Shown: positions 1 through 8,363 of the stretch, piece after piece
Layout: each line of letters begins with the position of its first letter
Position numbering within the stretch: the stretch's first letter is position 1
Assembly: GCA_009927195.1 (NCBI GenBank)
Contig: RFNL01000403.1
Span: 1-31,328 of the forward strand
From: Betaproteobacteria bacterium
GTDB lineage: Bacteria; Pseudomonadota; Gammaproteobacteria; Burkholderiales; Burkholderiaceae_C
Length of the DNA: 31,328 nt
Reading direction: 5' to 3'
Notes under the pieces: generated by a model
The model's input: the letters and a program-made list of their open reading frames with translations, nothing else
What the model was told of the DNA's origin: nothing
Database searches by the model: none
Position numbers and translations under genes: made by a program

Positions 1-114
1 TTTTGCAGTCATGTATTTTGGCACAAATAGATGTGTGAAAGATTCACAAAGTGGCTTCATGACCCCAAGGCATTGTTGTTTTGGGCAGATGCAGAATTTT
101 TCCAAACGGCTTTT

Positions 115-786
115 TCAAGATGCTTTAGCAACTTGGCCCATGACAAGGTTGTGAAGATGGATCTCTTGGTCGCTGGCAAGAATCACAGGCAAATCAAACT
201 GAGACAAGTCAATGTCAGCCATCTCTTGCTGCCTGGAGTCAGCCGTCTCCTCTTGTATCAGCAAAGCGTTTTGACCTCTTGTCAAACAAATATAAACATC
301 TGCCAACAGTTCTGCATCCAACAATGCCCCATGCAGTGTGCGTGAAGCATTGTCAACACCGAGTCGATCGCACAATGCATCCAACGAATTACGCTTACCT
401 GGGTACATTTCTTTGGCCATGGAAAGGGTATCGGTAATACCACTGATGTAACCGGTCAATGCTCCCAAATTGACTCGATCCAATTCTTTGTTCAAGAAGC
501 CCACATCAAAAGCAGCGTTGTGGATGATGAGTTCAGCGCCCGATATGTAGTCCAGGAAGTCAGTTGCAATGGCTTCAAATTTGGGCTTGTCCCGCAAAAA
601 CTCATTGCTGATGCCATGCACCTTCAGAGCATCTTCATGGCTGTCTCTTTCAGGATTGAGATAGTGATGAAAGTGATTACCCGTGATTTTTCGATTGATC
701 AATTCGACACAACCAATTTCAATGATGCGGTCACCGTTTTCAGCCGATAAACCAGTGGTCTCAGTATCCAAAACAATTTGCCGCAT
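115..786 (-). CDS. dnaQ: DNA polymerase III epsilon subunit (3'-5' proofreading exonuclease)
   Basis: This is the proofreading subunit of the replicative polymerase, a DEDDh-family exonuclease that removes misincorporated 3' nucleotides. The Exo I motif DTETTG supplies D7 and E9, Exo II supplies D94 in NAAFDVGFL, and Exo III supplies H152 and D157 in LHGALLDAELL, so the full catalytic set is present. The length of 223 residues is a little under the 243 of the E. coli protein, with the difference in the C-terminal tail that binds the polymerase alpha subunit. The ATG follows the fdx TGA with no bases between them, so dnaQ is probably translated by coupling as the last visible gene of the isc operon. 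The remaining 114 bases to the window edge hold no gene or convincing terminator. Confidence 0.95.
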   Translation of the reverse strand: MRQIVLDTETTGLSAENGDRIIEIGCVELINRKITGNHFHHYLNPERDSHEDALKVHGISNEFLRDKPKFEAIATDFLDYISGAELIIHNAAFDVGFLNKELDRVNLGALTGYISGITDTLSMAKEMYPGKRNSLDALCDRLGVDNASRTLHGALLDAELLADVYICLTRGQNALLIQEETADSRQQEMADIDLSQFDLPVILASDQEIHLHNLVMGQVAKAS

Positions 787-1125
787 TCAATGATTCTCTT
801 TGGCGTGGTTGATGGAGTACTTGGGAATTTCAATGACCAAATCTTTTTGGGCAACGATGGCTTGGCAACTCAAGCGAGAATTGGGATGCAGACCCCAGGC
901 TCTGTCGAGCAGGTCTTCTTCAGTCTCTTCCATTGGGTTCAAGCTTGAAAAACCCTCTTGAACAATCACGTGGCAGGTTGTGCAAGCGCAACTCATGTCG
1001 CATGCATGCTCGATTTGTATATTGTTTTCAAGCAATGTTTCACAAATGGTGTTTCCAACAGGCGCTTGAAGGTGTGCGCCCTTGGGGCAGTATTCGGCAT
1101 GGGGCAATATGGTGATGGTGGGCAT
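787..1125 (-). CDS. fdx: ISC system [2Fe-2S] ferredoxin
   Basis: This adrenodoxin-type ferredoxin supplies electrons for cluster assembly on IscU. The cluster ligands are C42, C48, C51 and C87 (C-X5-C-X2-C, then a distant Cys). An extra cysteine at 46 matches the non-ligand Cys46 known in E. coli Fdx. The ATG at 1125 is chosen because it shares its A with the hscA stop (TGATG) and gives a 112-residue protein numbered exactly like the E. coli one. An in-frame TTG lies one codon upstream and is less likely. The TGA stop abuts the dnaQ ATG. Its place after hscA is the usual one for isc operons. Confidence 0.95.
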   Translation of the reverse strand: MPTITILPHAEYCPKGAHLQAPVGNTICETLLENNIQIEHACDMSCACTTCHVIVQEGFSSLNPMEETEEDLLDRAWGLHPNSRLSCQAIVAQKDLVIEIPKYSINHAKENH

Positions 1126-2981
1126 CAAAGACTTTCTACGTTTTTGCCAGCCAAGGCCTGCTGTATGCCGCGGTTCATGCGCTCAGCGGCAAATGCCTCT
1201 GTACCCTTGGCCAGCGCCAGGGTAGCTGCCTCGATGACGGATGGATTACTCAAAGCCTGCGCTGCACTCAGGTCTTGCAAAAGTTTTTCTATCGACTGGC
1301 GATGATGGTCTTCCAACCAATGGCCATCGGCATCAAGCGCACTTCGGGTTGCCAAATAAGTTCGACTGGCATCGAGTTTGGCCTCGGCCAATGCGCGGGC
1401 AGCCATATCCTGTTGAGCGGTGGCAAAACCTTCTTGAAGCATTCGCGCAATTTCTTCGTCACCCAAGCCATAACTGGGCTTTACATCGATTTGAGCCTGA
1501 ACCCCACTGATCATTTCTTGCGCGCTCACCCGTAACAATCCATCAGCATCCACGGTAAATGTCACGCGGATACGCGCAGCCCCAGCCACCATGGGGGGAA
1601 TTCCACGTAATTCAAAGCGGGCCAAGCTTCGGCAATCAGCCACCAAGTCACGCTCGCCTTGCACCACATGCAAGGCCAACGCCGTTTGTCCATCTTGATA
1701 GGTGGTGAAATCTTGTGCCATCGCCGTCGGGATGGGCTGATTGCGCGGAACAATTCGTTCAACCAATCCCCCCATGGTCTCAATGCCCAAAGACAAGGGG
1801 ATGACATCCAACAACAATAAATCACCATTGGGGTTGTTGCCGGCCAATTGATTGGCCTGGAGTGCCGCGCCCAGAGCAACCACCTCATCCGGATTGAGGT
1901 TATTCAAAGGTGGTTTTTGAAAGAAATCTTCAACCGCAGCTTGAATTTGGGGCATACGCGTCGATCCGCCCACCATGACAACTCCTTGGACGGCATCTTT
2001 ATCCAAGCCCGCATCGCGCAAAACTTTACGCACAGCAAGCATGGTCTGATCGGTCAAAGGTTTGGTCCATTGATGAAAGTCACAACGATTAACTACCGTG
2101 TTGATGCTTCCCACCGACAAGGTCACTGAAAAAATACCCTCTGTGACTTCGGAGAGCGACTCCTTGCATGCTCGCGCAACTGCCTGCATTCGCGCGATGT
2201 CTTCTGGTTGGGTGACTTTCAAGCCTGCTTTTGCCAACACAGCATCCATTAAAGCTCGATCGTAGTCGTCACCACCCAATGCGGAGTTTCCTCCAGTGGC
2301 CATTACCTCAAACACGCCCGCTTGCAAACGCAATATCGAAACATCAAAAGTTCCTCCACCCAAGTCGTAAACAGCGAAGATACCTTCGCTGCCCTGATCC
2401 AATCCGTATGCAATAGCCGCTGCCGTGGGCTCATTGATCAATCGCAGCACATGTATACCCGCCAACTGGGCTGCATCTTTGGTGGCCTGCCTTTGGGCAT
2501 CGTCAAAATAAGCAGGTACTGTGATCACTGCACCAAACAATTCGTCATCAAAGCTGTCTTCTGCGCGGTACCGCAGGGCGGCCAAAATTTCGGCGCTGAT
2601 CTCGACTGGTGATTTCAAACCATCCACCGTTTGAATTTGAACCATTCCAGCCGAATTTTCAAATTGGTATGGCAAGTGGGCGTGCTTTTGAATGTCCTCT
2701 AGCCCCCGACCCATGAAACGCTTGAACGAAGAGATCGTATTGGTGGCATCAGTCACCTGATGCGCTTTAGCCAAATGGCCTATTTGCCGTTTACCCTCCT
2801 TGAGGTATCGGACCACCGAGGGCAAGACCACGCGGCCCTCTTCGTCTGGCAAACATTCCACCACGCCATGACGGACGGCAGCCACCAGTGAATGGGTGGT
2901 TCCCAGATCGATCCCAACCGCAATTCTTCTTTGGTGAGGGGCTGGCGCTTGTCCGGGCTCGGAAATTTGTAATAGGGCCAT
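1125..2981 (-). CDS. hscA: Fe-S assembly Hsp70-class chaperone HscA
   Basis: This specialised Hsp70 ATPase binds the LPPVK motif of IscU and, with HscB, helps release the Fe-S cluster to acceptor proteins. The N-terminal ATPase domain opens with GIDLGTTHSLVA near residue 22 and includes the Hsp70 signatures VPAYFDDAQRQATKDAA and YDLGGGTFDVS. A substrate-binding domain and helical lid fill roughly residues 390-618. The length of 618 is close to the 616 of E. coli HscA and shorter than DnaK. Its client motif is visible in the same operon, at IscU residues 100-104. No clear Shine-Dalgarno precedes the ATG, which lies 14 bases after the hscB stop. Confidence 0.96.
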   Translation of the reverse strand: MALLQISEPGQAPAPHQRRIAVGIDLGTTHSLVAAVRHGVVECLPDEEGRVVLPSVVRYLKEGKRQIGHLAKAHQVTDATNTISSFKRFMGRGLEDIQKHAHLPYQFENSAGMVQIQTVDGLKSPVEISAEILAALRYRAEDSFDDELFGAVITVPAYFDDAQRQATKDAAQLAGIHVLRLINEPTAAAIAYGLDQGSEGIFAVYDLGGGTFDVSILRLQAGVFEVMATGGNSALGGDDYDRALMDAVLAKAGLKVTQPEDIARMQAVARACKESLSEVTEGIFSVTLSVGSINTVVNRCDFHQWTKPLTDQTMLAVRKVLRDAGLDKDAVQGVVMVGGSTRMPQIQAAVEDFFQKPPLNNLNPDEVVALGAALQANQLAGNNPNGDLLLLDVIPLSLGIETMGGLVERIVPRNQPIPTAMAQDFTTYQDGQTALALHVVQGERDLVADCRSLARFELRGIPPMVAGAARIRVTFTVDADGLLRVSAQEMISGVQAQIDVKPSYGLGDEEIARMLQEGFATAQQDMAARALAEAKLDASRTYLATRSALDADGHWLEDHHRQSIEKLLQDLSAAQALSNPSVIEAATLALAKGTEAFAAERMNRGIQQALAGKNVESL

Positions 2982-2995
2982 GGGTGAAACTTGAT

Positions 2996-3544
2996 TTATG
3001 CCCGGTCTAATTGATCGATTCGCAACATGACCGCTTGAATGAAACGCTCTACAAACATCAAGGCGCGTACCTTTTGGGCGGCAAGTTCCAAATCGTTTTG
3101 CACATCTAGGATTTGTTCGAGTTCTGTCAGCAAGGCATTTTTTATCATCCTGACATCACGCAACAAATCCTCTGTTTGAACTGAAGTTACTGCATCATCC
3201 AATGTCTCACGCCATTCCATTTGCTGCAGTAAAAATTCGCGGGGCATCTCGGTGTTTGTTTCGGCGTCGATGGATTGGCCCTTCAACTCGCACAGATAGG
3301 CAGCACGCTTGATTGGATTTTTCAACCGTTGATATGCCTCGTTGAGCCGAACTGACCATTGCATGGACAAACGCTGAGCCGTTTGATTGGATTGCACATG
3401 CACATCGGGATGCGCATGCTTTTGCAAGGCTTTCCAACTCTGCTCCAAAATTTTCTCTTCGAGTTTGAAGCGTTCAGGGAGTTGAAAAATTTCGAAGTCA
3501 TTCGCAGCCAAGCTCAGGGCCTGTGGCGGGCGGTCCTCACTCAC
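2996..3544 (-). CDS. hscB: Fe-S assembly J-protein co-chaperone HscB
   Basis: This J-domain protein brings IscU to HscA and stimulates its ATPase. The J-domain begins at NDFEIFQLPERF and holds the diagnostic HPD tripeptide. The C-terminal part is the helical IscU-binding domain. The reading frame is open upstream as far as 3583, but that stretch lies inside iscA. I place the start at the GTG at 3544, one base after the iscA stop (TGA-G-GTG), giving 182 residues against 171 in E. coli. A TTG at 3511 would give an N-terminus even closer to the E. coli protein. The start is therefore uncertain by about 11 codons; the identity is not. Confidence 0.9.
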   Translation of the reverse strand: MSEDRPPQALSLAANDFEIFQLPERFKLEEKILEQSWKALQKHAHPDVHVQSNQTAQRLSMQWSVRLNEAYQRLKNPIKRAAYLCELKGQSIDAETNTEMPREFLLQQMEWRETLDDAVTSVQTEDLLRDVRMIKNALLTELEQILDVQNDLELAAQKVRALMFVERFIQAVMLRIDQLDRA

Positions 3545-3545
3545 C

Positions 3546-3869
3546 TCAAACTCGGAAGGATTCGCCGCAGCCGCAACGATCACGCTCGTTGGGATTATTG
3601 AATTTAAAGCCCTCGTTTAGGCCTTCACGCACAAAATCGAGTTCTGTGCCATCGATGTAGGCCAGGCTCTTGGGATCAATCAAAATTTTGACGCCATGTG
3701 CCTCGAAAACAATATCTTCAGGGACCAAATCATCCACATATTCCAATTTGTAAGCCAAACCCGAGCATCCCGTTGTTTTGACGCCCAATCGAACCCCCAC
3801 ACCTTTTCCACGCTTGGACAAATAACGGCTGACGTGCCGAGCAGCAGCAGGTGTTAAAGATACAGCCAT
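3546..3869 (-). CDS. iscA: A-type Fe-S carrier protein IscA
   Basis: This A-type carrier receives clusters or iron and passes them to target apoproteins, especially [4Fe-4S] enzymes. The three essential cysteines are present at the family positions: C35 in TTGCSG, and C99 and C101 in the CGCGESF tail. The length of 107 residues matches E. coli IscA. The ATG follows the iscU stop by six bases without an obvious Shine-Dalgarno, consistent with translational coupling. The stop lies directly before the proposed hscB GTG. Confidence 0.95.
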   Translation of the reverse strand: MAVSLTPAAARHVSRYLSKRGKGVGVRLGVKTTGCSGLAYKLEYVDDLVPEDIVFEAHGVKILIDPKSLAYIDGTELDFVREGLNEGFKFNNPNERDRCGCGESFRV

Positions 3870-3875
3870 GGTGAG

Positions 3876-4268
3876 TCAAGCAACGCTGAGATGCTTTTTC
3901 TTGTAATCTTCAACCGCAGCCTTGATGGCGTCTTCGGCCAAGATAGAGCAATGAATTTTCACAGGCGGAAGTGATAACTCTTGAGCGATTTCACTGTTCT
4001 TAAGGGAAGCAGCTTGGTCCAATGTTTTGCCTTTGACCCATTCAGTGACCAATGAAGACGAGGCGATGGCAGAGCCACACCCATAAGTTTTAAATCGCGC
4101 ATCTTCAATCACGCCTGTTTGCGGATTGACTTTGATTTGCAATTTCATGACATCCCCACATGCGGGGGCACCCACCATTCCAGTTCCAACCGTGTCATCT
4201 CCTTTTTCAAAAGAGCCAACATTGCGTGGATTTTCGTAATGGTCAATCACTTTGTCGCTGTAAGCCAT
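3876..4268 (-). CDS. iscU: Fe-S cluster assembly scaffold IscU
   Basis: IscU is the scaffold on which [2Fe-2S] clusters are built from IscS sulfur. The cluster ligands C37, C64 and C107 are present, with D39 and H106 beside them. The HscA recognition motif LPPVK spans residues 100-104. The frame is open 12 codons further upstream, but MAYSDKVIDHYENP is the normal family N-terminus and has an AGGA Shine-Dalgarno about eight bases ahead, so I start at 4268. This gives 130 residues against 128 in E. coli. The gene sits 20 bases after iscS. Confidence 0.96.
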   Translation of the reverse strand: MAYSDKVIDHYENPRNVGSFEKGDDTVGTGMVGAPACGDVMKLQIKVNPQTGVIEDARFKTYGCGSAIASSSLVTEWVKGKTLDQAASLKNSEIAQELSLPPVKIHCSILAEDAIKAAVEDYKKKHLSVA

Positions 4269-4288
4269 GTTCTGTTCCTGGACAAGTT

Positions 4289-5509
4289 TTAGTGGGCGGC
4301 CCACTGGATGGTAGAAATGTCAATGCCTTCTTGGTGCATTTCCCACAAGGGACTGAGTTCACGCAGTTTGTTGACATTGAATTTGATGGTTTCAATGGCG
4401 TAATCAATTTCCTCAACCGTGGTGTAACGCCCAATCGTGATGCGCAAACTGCTGTGCGCTAACTCGTCACTGCGCCCCAAGGCACGCAACACATAGCTGG
4501 GCTCCAAACTGGCCGAAGTGCAAGCAGAACCTGAGGAAACGGCAAGCCCTTTGATGCCCATGATGAGCGACTCGCCCTCGACAAAATTAAAACTGATGTT
4601 GAGGTTGTGGGGAACTCGTTGGCTCAAGTGCCCATTGACGAAAACCTGTTCCAACCCTTGCAAACCAGTCAGCAACCTTTGATGCAGTGCTTGCGCTTTT
4701 TTCAAGTCTTGGGCCATTTCCAACTTGGCCAATCTGAAAGCCTCGCCCATGCCCACGCATTGATGGGTAGGCAAGGTGCCACTGCGCATTCCGCGCTCGT
4801 GTCCACCCCCATGGATTTGAGCCTCTAACCTCACTCGGGGTTTGCGTCGCACATACAAAGCCCCAATACCTTTGGGACCATAGGTTTTGTGAGAAGCCAA
4901 GCTCATCAGATCCACAGGCAAATCTTGTACATTGATCTCCACTTTTCCAGTGGCTTGGGCAGCATCCACATGAAAAACGATGCCCTTTTCACGACATAAA
5001 CGCCCAATGGCCGCAATGTCTTGAATGACACCAATTTCGTTGTTGACGAACATGACACTGATCAGAATGGTTTGCGGCCTGATGGCTTCTTGCAGCGCCG
5101 CCATGCTCAGCAAACCGTCTTCTTGAACATCCAAGTAGGTGACTTCGAAGCCTTGTCGCTCCAAATCACGCATGGTGTCCAAAACTGCCTTGTGCTCGGT
5201 TTTGACGGTGATTAGATGTTTCCCGCGCGAATGGTAAAAATGCGCGGCACCTTTGATGGCCAGGTTATTGGATTCAGTCGCACCAGAGGTCCATACAATC
5301 TCGCGTGAGTCTGCGCCAATCAAATCGGCCACATCATTTCGCGCTTTTTCAACAGCCTCTTCGGCCTCCCAGCCCCAGGCATGACTGCGGGACGCCGGGT
5401 TACCGAAGTGTTCTCGCAACCATGGAATCATGGCATCGACCACGCGCGGGTCCACCGGAGTGGTTGCGCCATAGTCCATGTAAACGGGGAAGTGTGGGGT
5501 TGAGTCCAT
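4289..5509 (-). CDS. iscS: Cysteine desulfurase IscS
   Basis: This PLP enzyme turns cysteine into alanine and a protein-bound persulfide, and supplies sulfur to IscU and to tRNA thiolation. H106 (TEH) stacks on PLP, K208 in ASHKTYGPKG forms the Schiff base, and C330 in SSGSACTSAS is the persulfide cysteine. Each is offset by two from E. coli numbering. The C-terminus SPLWEM...IQWAAH is the IscU-docking tail. The frame opens with a TTG at 5545 next to the iscR stop, but the ATG at 5509 (MDSTPHFPVYMDYGATTP) matches the family N-terminus and gives 406 residues against 404. The Shine-Dalgarno is weak. Confidence 0.96.
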   Translation of the reverse strand: MDSTPHFPVYMDYGATTPVDPRVVDAMIPWLREHFGNPASRSHAWGWEAEEAVEKARNDVADLIGADSREIVWTSGATESNNLAIKGAAHFYHSRGKHLITVKTEHKAVLDTMRDLERQGFEVTYLDVQEDGLLSMAALQEAIRPQTILISVMFVNNEIGVIQDIAAIGRLCREKGIVFHVDAAQATGKVEINVQDLPVDLMSLASHKTYGPKGIGALYVRRKPRVRLEAQIHGGGHERGMRSGTLPTHQCVGMGEAFRLAKLEMAQDLKKAQALHQRLLTGLQGLEQVFVNGHLSQRVPHNLNISFNFVEGESLIMGIKGLAVSSGSACTSASLEPSYVLRALGRSDELAHSSLRITIGRYTTVEEIDYAIETIKFNVNKLRELSPLWEMHQEGIDISTIQWAAH

Positions 5510-5545
5510 CGGTATTTGCTCGGTCCAGGCTTTGTGATGGTTCAA

Positions 5546-6082
5546 TCAGCTTTTGGCAAAGGCATTGCCCAAGGCAAAAACCGAATTGGGGGCGTTGACC
5601 CGCAATGGCTTGACCACAGGGGTGCTGGAAATGGCACGCTTGATCATGGGCTTGGACTCAATTTGAACGCCCTTGGACAATTGGTCATCCACCAATTTTT
5701 GCAAGGTGACTGAGTCCAAAAATTCGACCATGCGTTGGTTCAAACTGGTCCACAAATCATGGGTCATGCAGCGACCGGTTTCACCCAAACAATTTTCTTT
5801 ACCGCCGCAGTGGGTGGCATCGATCGGTTCATCGACGGAGACAATGATGTCCGCGACGGTGATTTCAGTGGCCTTTCGACCCAGGGTATACCCACCCCCA
5901 GGACCGCGGGTGGACTCCACCAATTCATTTCGGCGAAGTTTCCCAAACAATTGCTCTAAATAGGACAAAGAAATCTGTTGCCGCTGGCTGATGGCGGCCA
6001 AAGTCACAGGCCCGTTGTTCTGGCGCAAGGCCAAATCAATCATGGCAGTCACAGCAAAACGACCTTTGGTGGTAAGACGCAT
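5546..6082 (-). CDS. iscR: Rrf2-family Fe-S sensing regulator IscR
   Basis: IscR holds a [2Fe-2S] cluster and represses its own operon when clusters are plentiful. The winged helix starts at MRLTTKGRFAVTAMIDLAL. The cluster ligands are C92, C98 and C105, with H108 following. The last spacing is one residue longer than in E. coli (X6 instead of X5). The frame is open far upstream into uvrB, but the ATG at 6082 matches the family start and has an AAGGAG site (6089-6094) six bases ahead. The length is 178 residues; the C-terminal tail is longer than in E. coli (162). An IscR-type operator lies in the leader, so autoregulation is very likely. Confidence 0.95.
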   Translation of the reverse strand: MRLTTKGRFAVTAMIDLALRQNNGPVTLAAISQRQQISLSYLEQLFGKLRRNELVESTRGPGGGYTLGRKATEITVADIIVSVDEPIDATHCGGKENCLGETGRCMTHDLWTSLNQRMVEFLDSVTLQKLVDDQLSKGVQIESKPMIKRAISSTPVVKPLRVNAPNSVFALGNAFAKS

Positions 6083-6099
6083 GGAGGGCTCCTTGGGGC

Positions 6100-6124
6100 T
6101 ATGTCGACTAAACAAGTCAACTAT
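6100..6124 (-). promoter_or_regulatory. Type-1 IscR binding site
   Basis: Read on the minus strand, this 25-bp imperfect palindrome runs ATAGTTGACT-TGTTT-AGTCGACATA, with the GACT-N5-AGTC core of the E. coli type-1 IscR consensus and ATA at both ends. It ends 18 bases before the iscR ATG and overlaps the proposed -10 hexamer, a position suited to repression by cluster-loaded IscR. Confidence 0.8.
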
Positions 6125-6150
6125 AACACATACCCAAATAAAACACTCAA
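6121..6150 (-). promoter_or_regulatory. Probable iscR promoter
   Basis: On the minus strand TTGAGT (6145-6150) and TTATAG (6121-6126) are separated by 18 bp and would form a sigma-70 type promoter for the isc operon. The -10 overlaps the IscR box. The assignment is by hexamer similarity only. Confidence 0.45.
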
Positions 6151-6162
6151 GTAATAGGCCCA

Positions 6163-6178
6163 AAGACAGTAATGTCTT
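6163..6178. repeat. Short inverted repeat at the uvrB stop
   Basis: AAGACA and TGTCTT form a 6-bp stem around a GTAA loop, overlapping the uvrB stop codon. Only TTT follows on the minus strand, so it is at best a weak terminator between uvrB and the isc operon. Confidence 0.35.
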
Positions 6179-8282
6179 AGACAAATACGAGGGGAAATGG
6201 GTCTCGACCACTGGCCCCCAATATTTGTTCACGCAACCGAGCCAATTGATCACGAACTCTGGCCGCGTCCTCAAATTGCAGATTTTTGGCGTGCTCCAAC
6301 ATGAGTTTTTCAAGCCGTTTGATCTCTTTGGCCAAGTCTTTTTCGCCCAGGTCGACCACTTGGGCCCGAATCAACTCTTCCCTTTCAGCGGCTTTGGATG
6401 CTTTTTCACTGTGCACGCCATCAATGAGGTCTCGCACTTGTTTGAACACCCCCTTGGGTGTGATGCCGGCGGCAGCATTGGTGGCAATTTGTTTGACGCG
6501 CCGCCGCTCGGTTTCACCGATCGCCTTTTTCATTGATTCGGTCATCGCGTCGGCATACAAAATGGCGCGTCCGTTGATGTTGCGCGCGGCACGACCGATG
6601 GTTTGAATCAGACTGCGCTCGGAACGCAAAAAACCTTCTTTGTCAGCATCCATAATGGCCACCAGTGACACTTCAGGCAAGTCGATGCCCTCGCGAAGCA
6701 AATTGATGCCAACCAAGACATCAAATGCGCCCAAGCGCAAGTCACGCAAAATCTCAACTCGCTCTACCGTATCAATGTCACTGTGCAAGTAGCGCACCTT
6801 GACCCCGTTGTCACTCAGATAATCGGTCAACTGCTCAGCCATTCGTTTGGTCAAGGTGGTGATCAGCACCCGCTCCTGGTGCTCAACCCGCAACCTGATT
6901 TCTTGCAAAACATCATCGACTTGATGGGTTGCAGGTCGCACCTCTACCGCTGGGTCCACCAATCCAGTGGGTCGCACCAATTGCTCCACAACTCTTCCAG
7001 AATGGTCTTTTTCGTACTGCGCCGGGGTGGCAGAGACAAAAATCACCTGCCGCATGCGCTTTTCAAACTCTTCCAACTTCAAAGGCCGGTTATCCAGCGC
7101 GCTGGGCAGTCTGAAACCGTACTCCACCAAAGTGGTTTTACGCGATCGGTCGCCGTTGTACATGCCACCAAGTTGGCCCATAAGGACATGGCTCTCATCC
7201 ATAAACATCAATGCGTCCTTGGGCATGTAATCGGTCAAGGTGCTGGGCGGGTCTCCCGGTTTGGCGCCTGATAGGTGTCGCGTGTAGTTTTCAATGCCTT
7301 TGCAATGCCCCACTTCCGCGAGCATTTCCAAGTCAAAACGGGTTCTTTGTTCCAATCGTTGGGCCTCCACTAACTTGCCCATGGCTACCAACTCACTCAA
7401 TCTTTGCGTCAATTCCAACTTGATCGTTTCAATGGCCGACAAAACCTTGTCTCGTGGTGTCACGTAATGGCTTGACGGATAAACCGTAAAACGAGCAATC
7501 GCTTGGCGCACCCTTCCTGTCAATGGATCGAGTAACTCCAAACTTTCAATTTCATCATCGAACAATGAAATACGCAGGGCCAATTCACTGTGCTCGGCTG
7601 GGAATACATCGATGGTTTCGCCCCTGACCCGAAAGCGTCCGCGCGCGAACTCCATGTCATTGCGCTCGTATTGCATCCGAACCAGTTGGGCAATAACCTC
7701 GCGCTGACCCAATTTATCACCTGCTCGCAAAGTCATTACCATGCGGTGATAACTCTCTGGTTCACCAATGCCATAGATGGCGGAGACCGTGGCCACCACA
7801 ATCACATCACGGCGTTCCAGGATACTTTTGGTGCAACTCAATCGCAATTGTTCAATATGCTCATTGATGGCGCTGTCTTTTTCAATGAACAGATCACGCT
7901 GAGGCACATAGGCCTCGGGTTGGTAATAGTCGTAGTAACTGACAAAATATTCCACGGCATTGCGTGGAAAAAATTCTCTGAACTCAGCATAAAGTTGTGC
8001 TGCCAGGGTTTTGTTTGGCGCAAAAACAATGGCCGGTCGGCCTATTCGCGCGATGACATTGGCCATGGTGAAGGTCTTGCCGGAGCCCGTCACGCCCAAC
8101 AGAGTTTGAAAGACTTCGCCATCCCGGACGCCCTCCACCAATTCATCAATGGCTTGAGGCTGATCGCCGGCCGGGGGGTAAGGCTGAAATAGCTCGAATG
8201 CAGACCCTTCAAACCGAACAAAATTACCTGATTCAATAGCAGGCTCTGTCGTCTCAATGTCTGTGTCATTGGCAATGGTCAT
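6177..8282 (-). CDS. uvrB: Excinuclease ABC subunit B
   Basis: UvrB is the damage-verifying helicase-like subunit of nucleotide excision repair; UvrA loads it and UvrC cuts on it. The Walker A motif GVTGSGKT is at residues 63-70. The beta-hairpin that inserts into DNA is marked by YYDYYQPEAYVP, and helicase motifs include DESH, VSATPA and QTIGRAARN. The C-terminal UVR coiled-coil that contacts UvrC (LEKLMLEHAKNLQFEDAARVRDQL) is intact. The length of 701 is somewhat more than the 673 of E. coli because of a 20-residue N-terminal extension. The gene is divergent from the aminotransferase gene. I see no convincing LexA box in the spacer, which holds only a short ACAAC-N2-GTTGT repeat at 8317-8328. 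Confidence 0.97.
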   Translation of the reverse strand: MTIANDTDIETTEPAIESGNFVRFEGSAFELFQPYPPAGDQPQAIDELVEGVRDGEVFQTLLGVTGSGKTFTMANVIARIGRPAIVFAPNKTLAAQLYAEFREFFPRNAVEYFVSYYDYYQPEAYVPQRDLFIEKDSAINEHIEQLRLSCTKSILERRDVIVVATVSAIYGIGEPESYHRMVMTLRAGDKLGQREVIAQLVRMQYERNDMEFARGRFRVRGETIDVFPAEHSELALRISLFDDEIESLELLDPLTGRVRQAIARFTVYPSSHYVTPRDKVLSAIETIKLELTQRLSELVAMGKLVEAQRLEQRTRFDLEMLAEVGHCKGIENYTRHLSGAKPGDPPSTLTDYMPKDALMFMDESHVLMGQLGGMYNGDRSRKTTLVEYGFRLPSALDNRPLKLEEFEKRMRQVIFVSATPAQYEKDHSGRVVEQLVRPTGLVDPAVEVRPATHQVDDVLQEIRLRVEHQERVLITTLTKRMAEQLTDYLSDNGVKVRYLHSDIDTVERVEILRDLRLGAFDVLVGINLLREGIDLPEVSLVAIMDADKEGFLRSERSLIQTIGRAARNINGRAILYADAMTESMKKAIGETERRRVKQIATNAAAGITPKGVFKQVRDLIDGVHSEKASKAAEREELIRAQVVDLGEKDLAKEIKRLEKLMLEHAKNLQFEDAARVRDQLARLREQILGASGRDPFPLVFV

Positions 8283-8363
8283 GGGACGTTAAAATTAGAA
8301 TCAAATGGCATAGCCTACAACAGGTTGTGCCAACCACCTCTTTCACCCCTGCAAGGACTTCTC

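Noticed and set aside
1..114. tRNA or terminator downstream of dnaQ
   Set aside because: No T-loop or cloverleaf pattern is present, and the hairpins are five base pairs with poor U-tracts.
6083..6313. N-terminal extension of IscR by 77 residues
   Set aside because: It overlaps the uvrB end and the IscR box, lacks family similarity, and the ATG at 6082 has a strong AAGGAG site.
8317..8328. LexA-type operator for uvrB
   Set aside because: ACAAC-N2-GTTGT is a short dyad but does not fit the CTGT-N8-ACAG form expected in proteobacteria.
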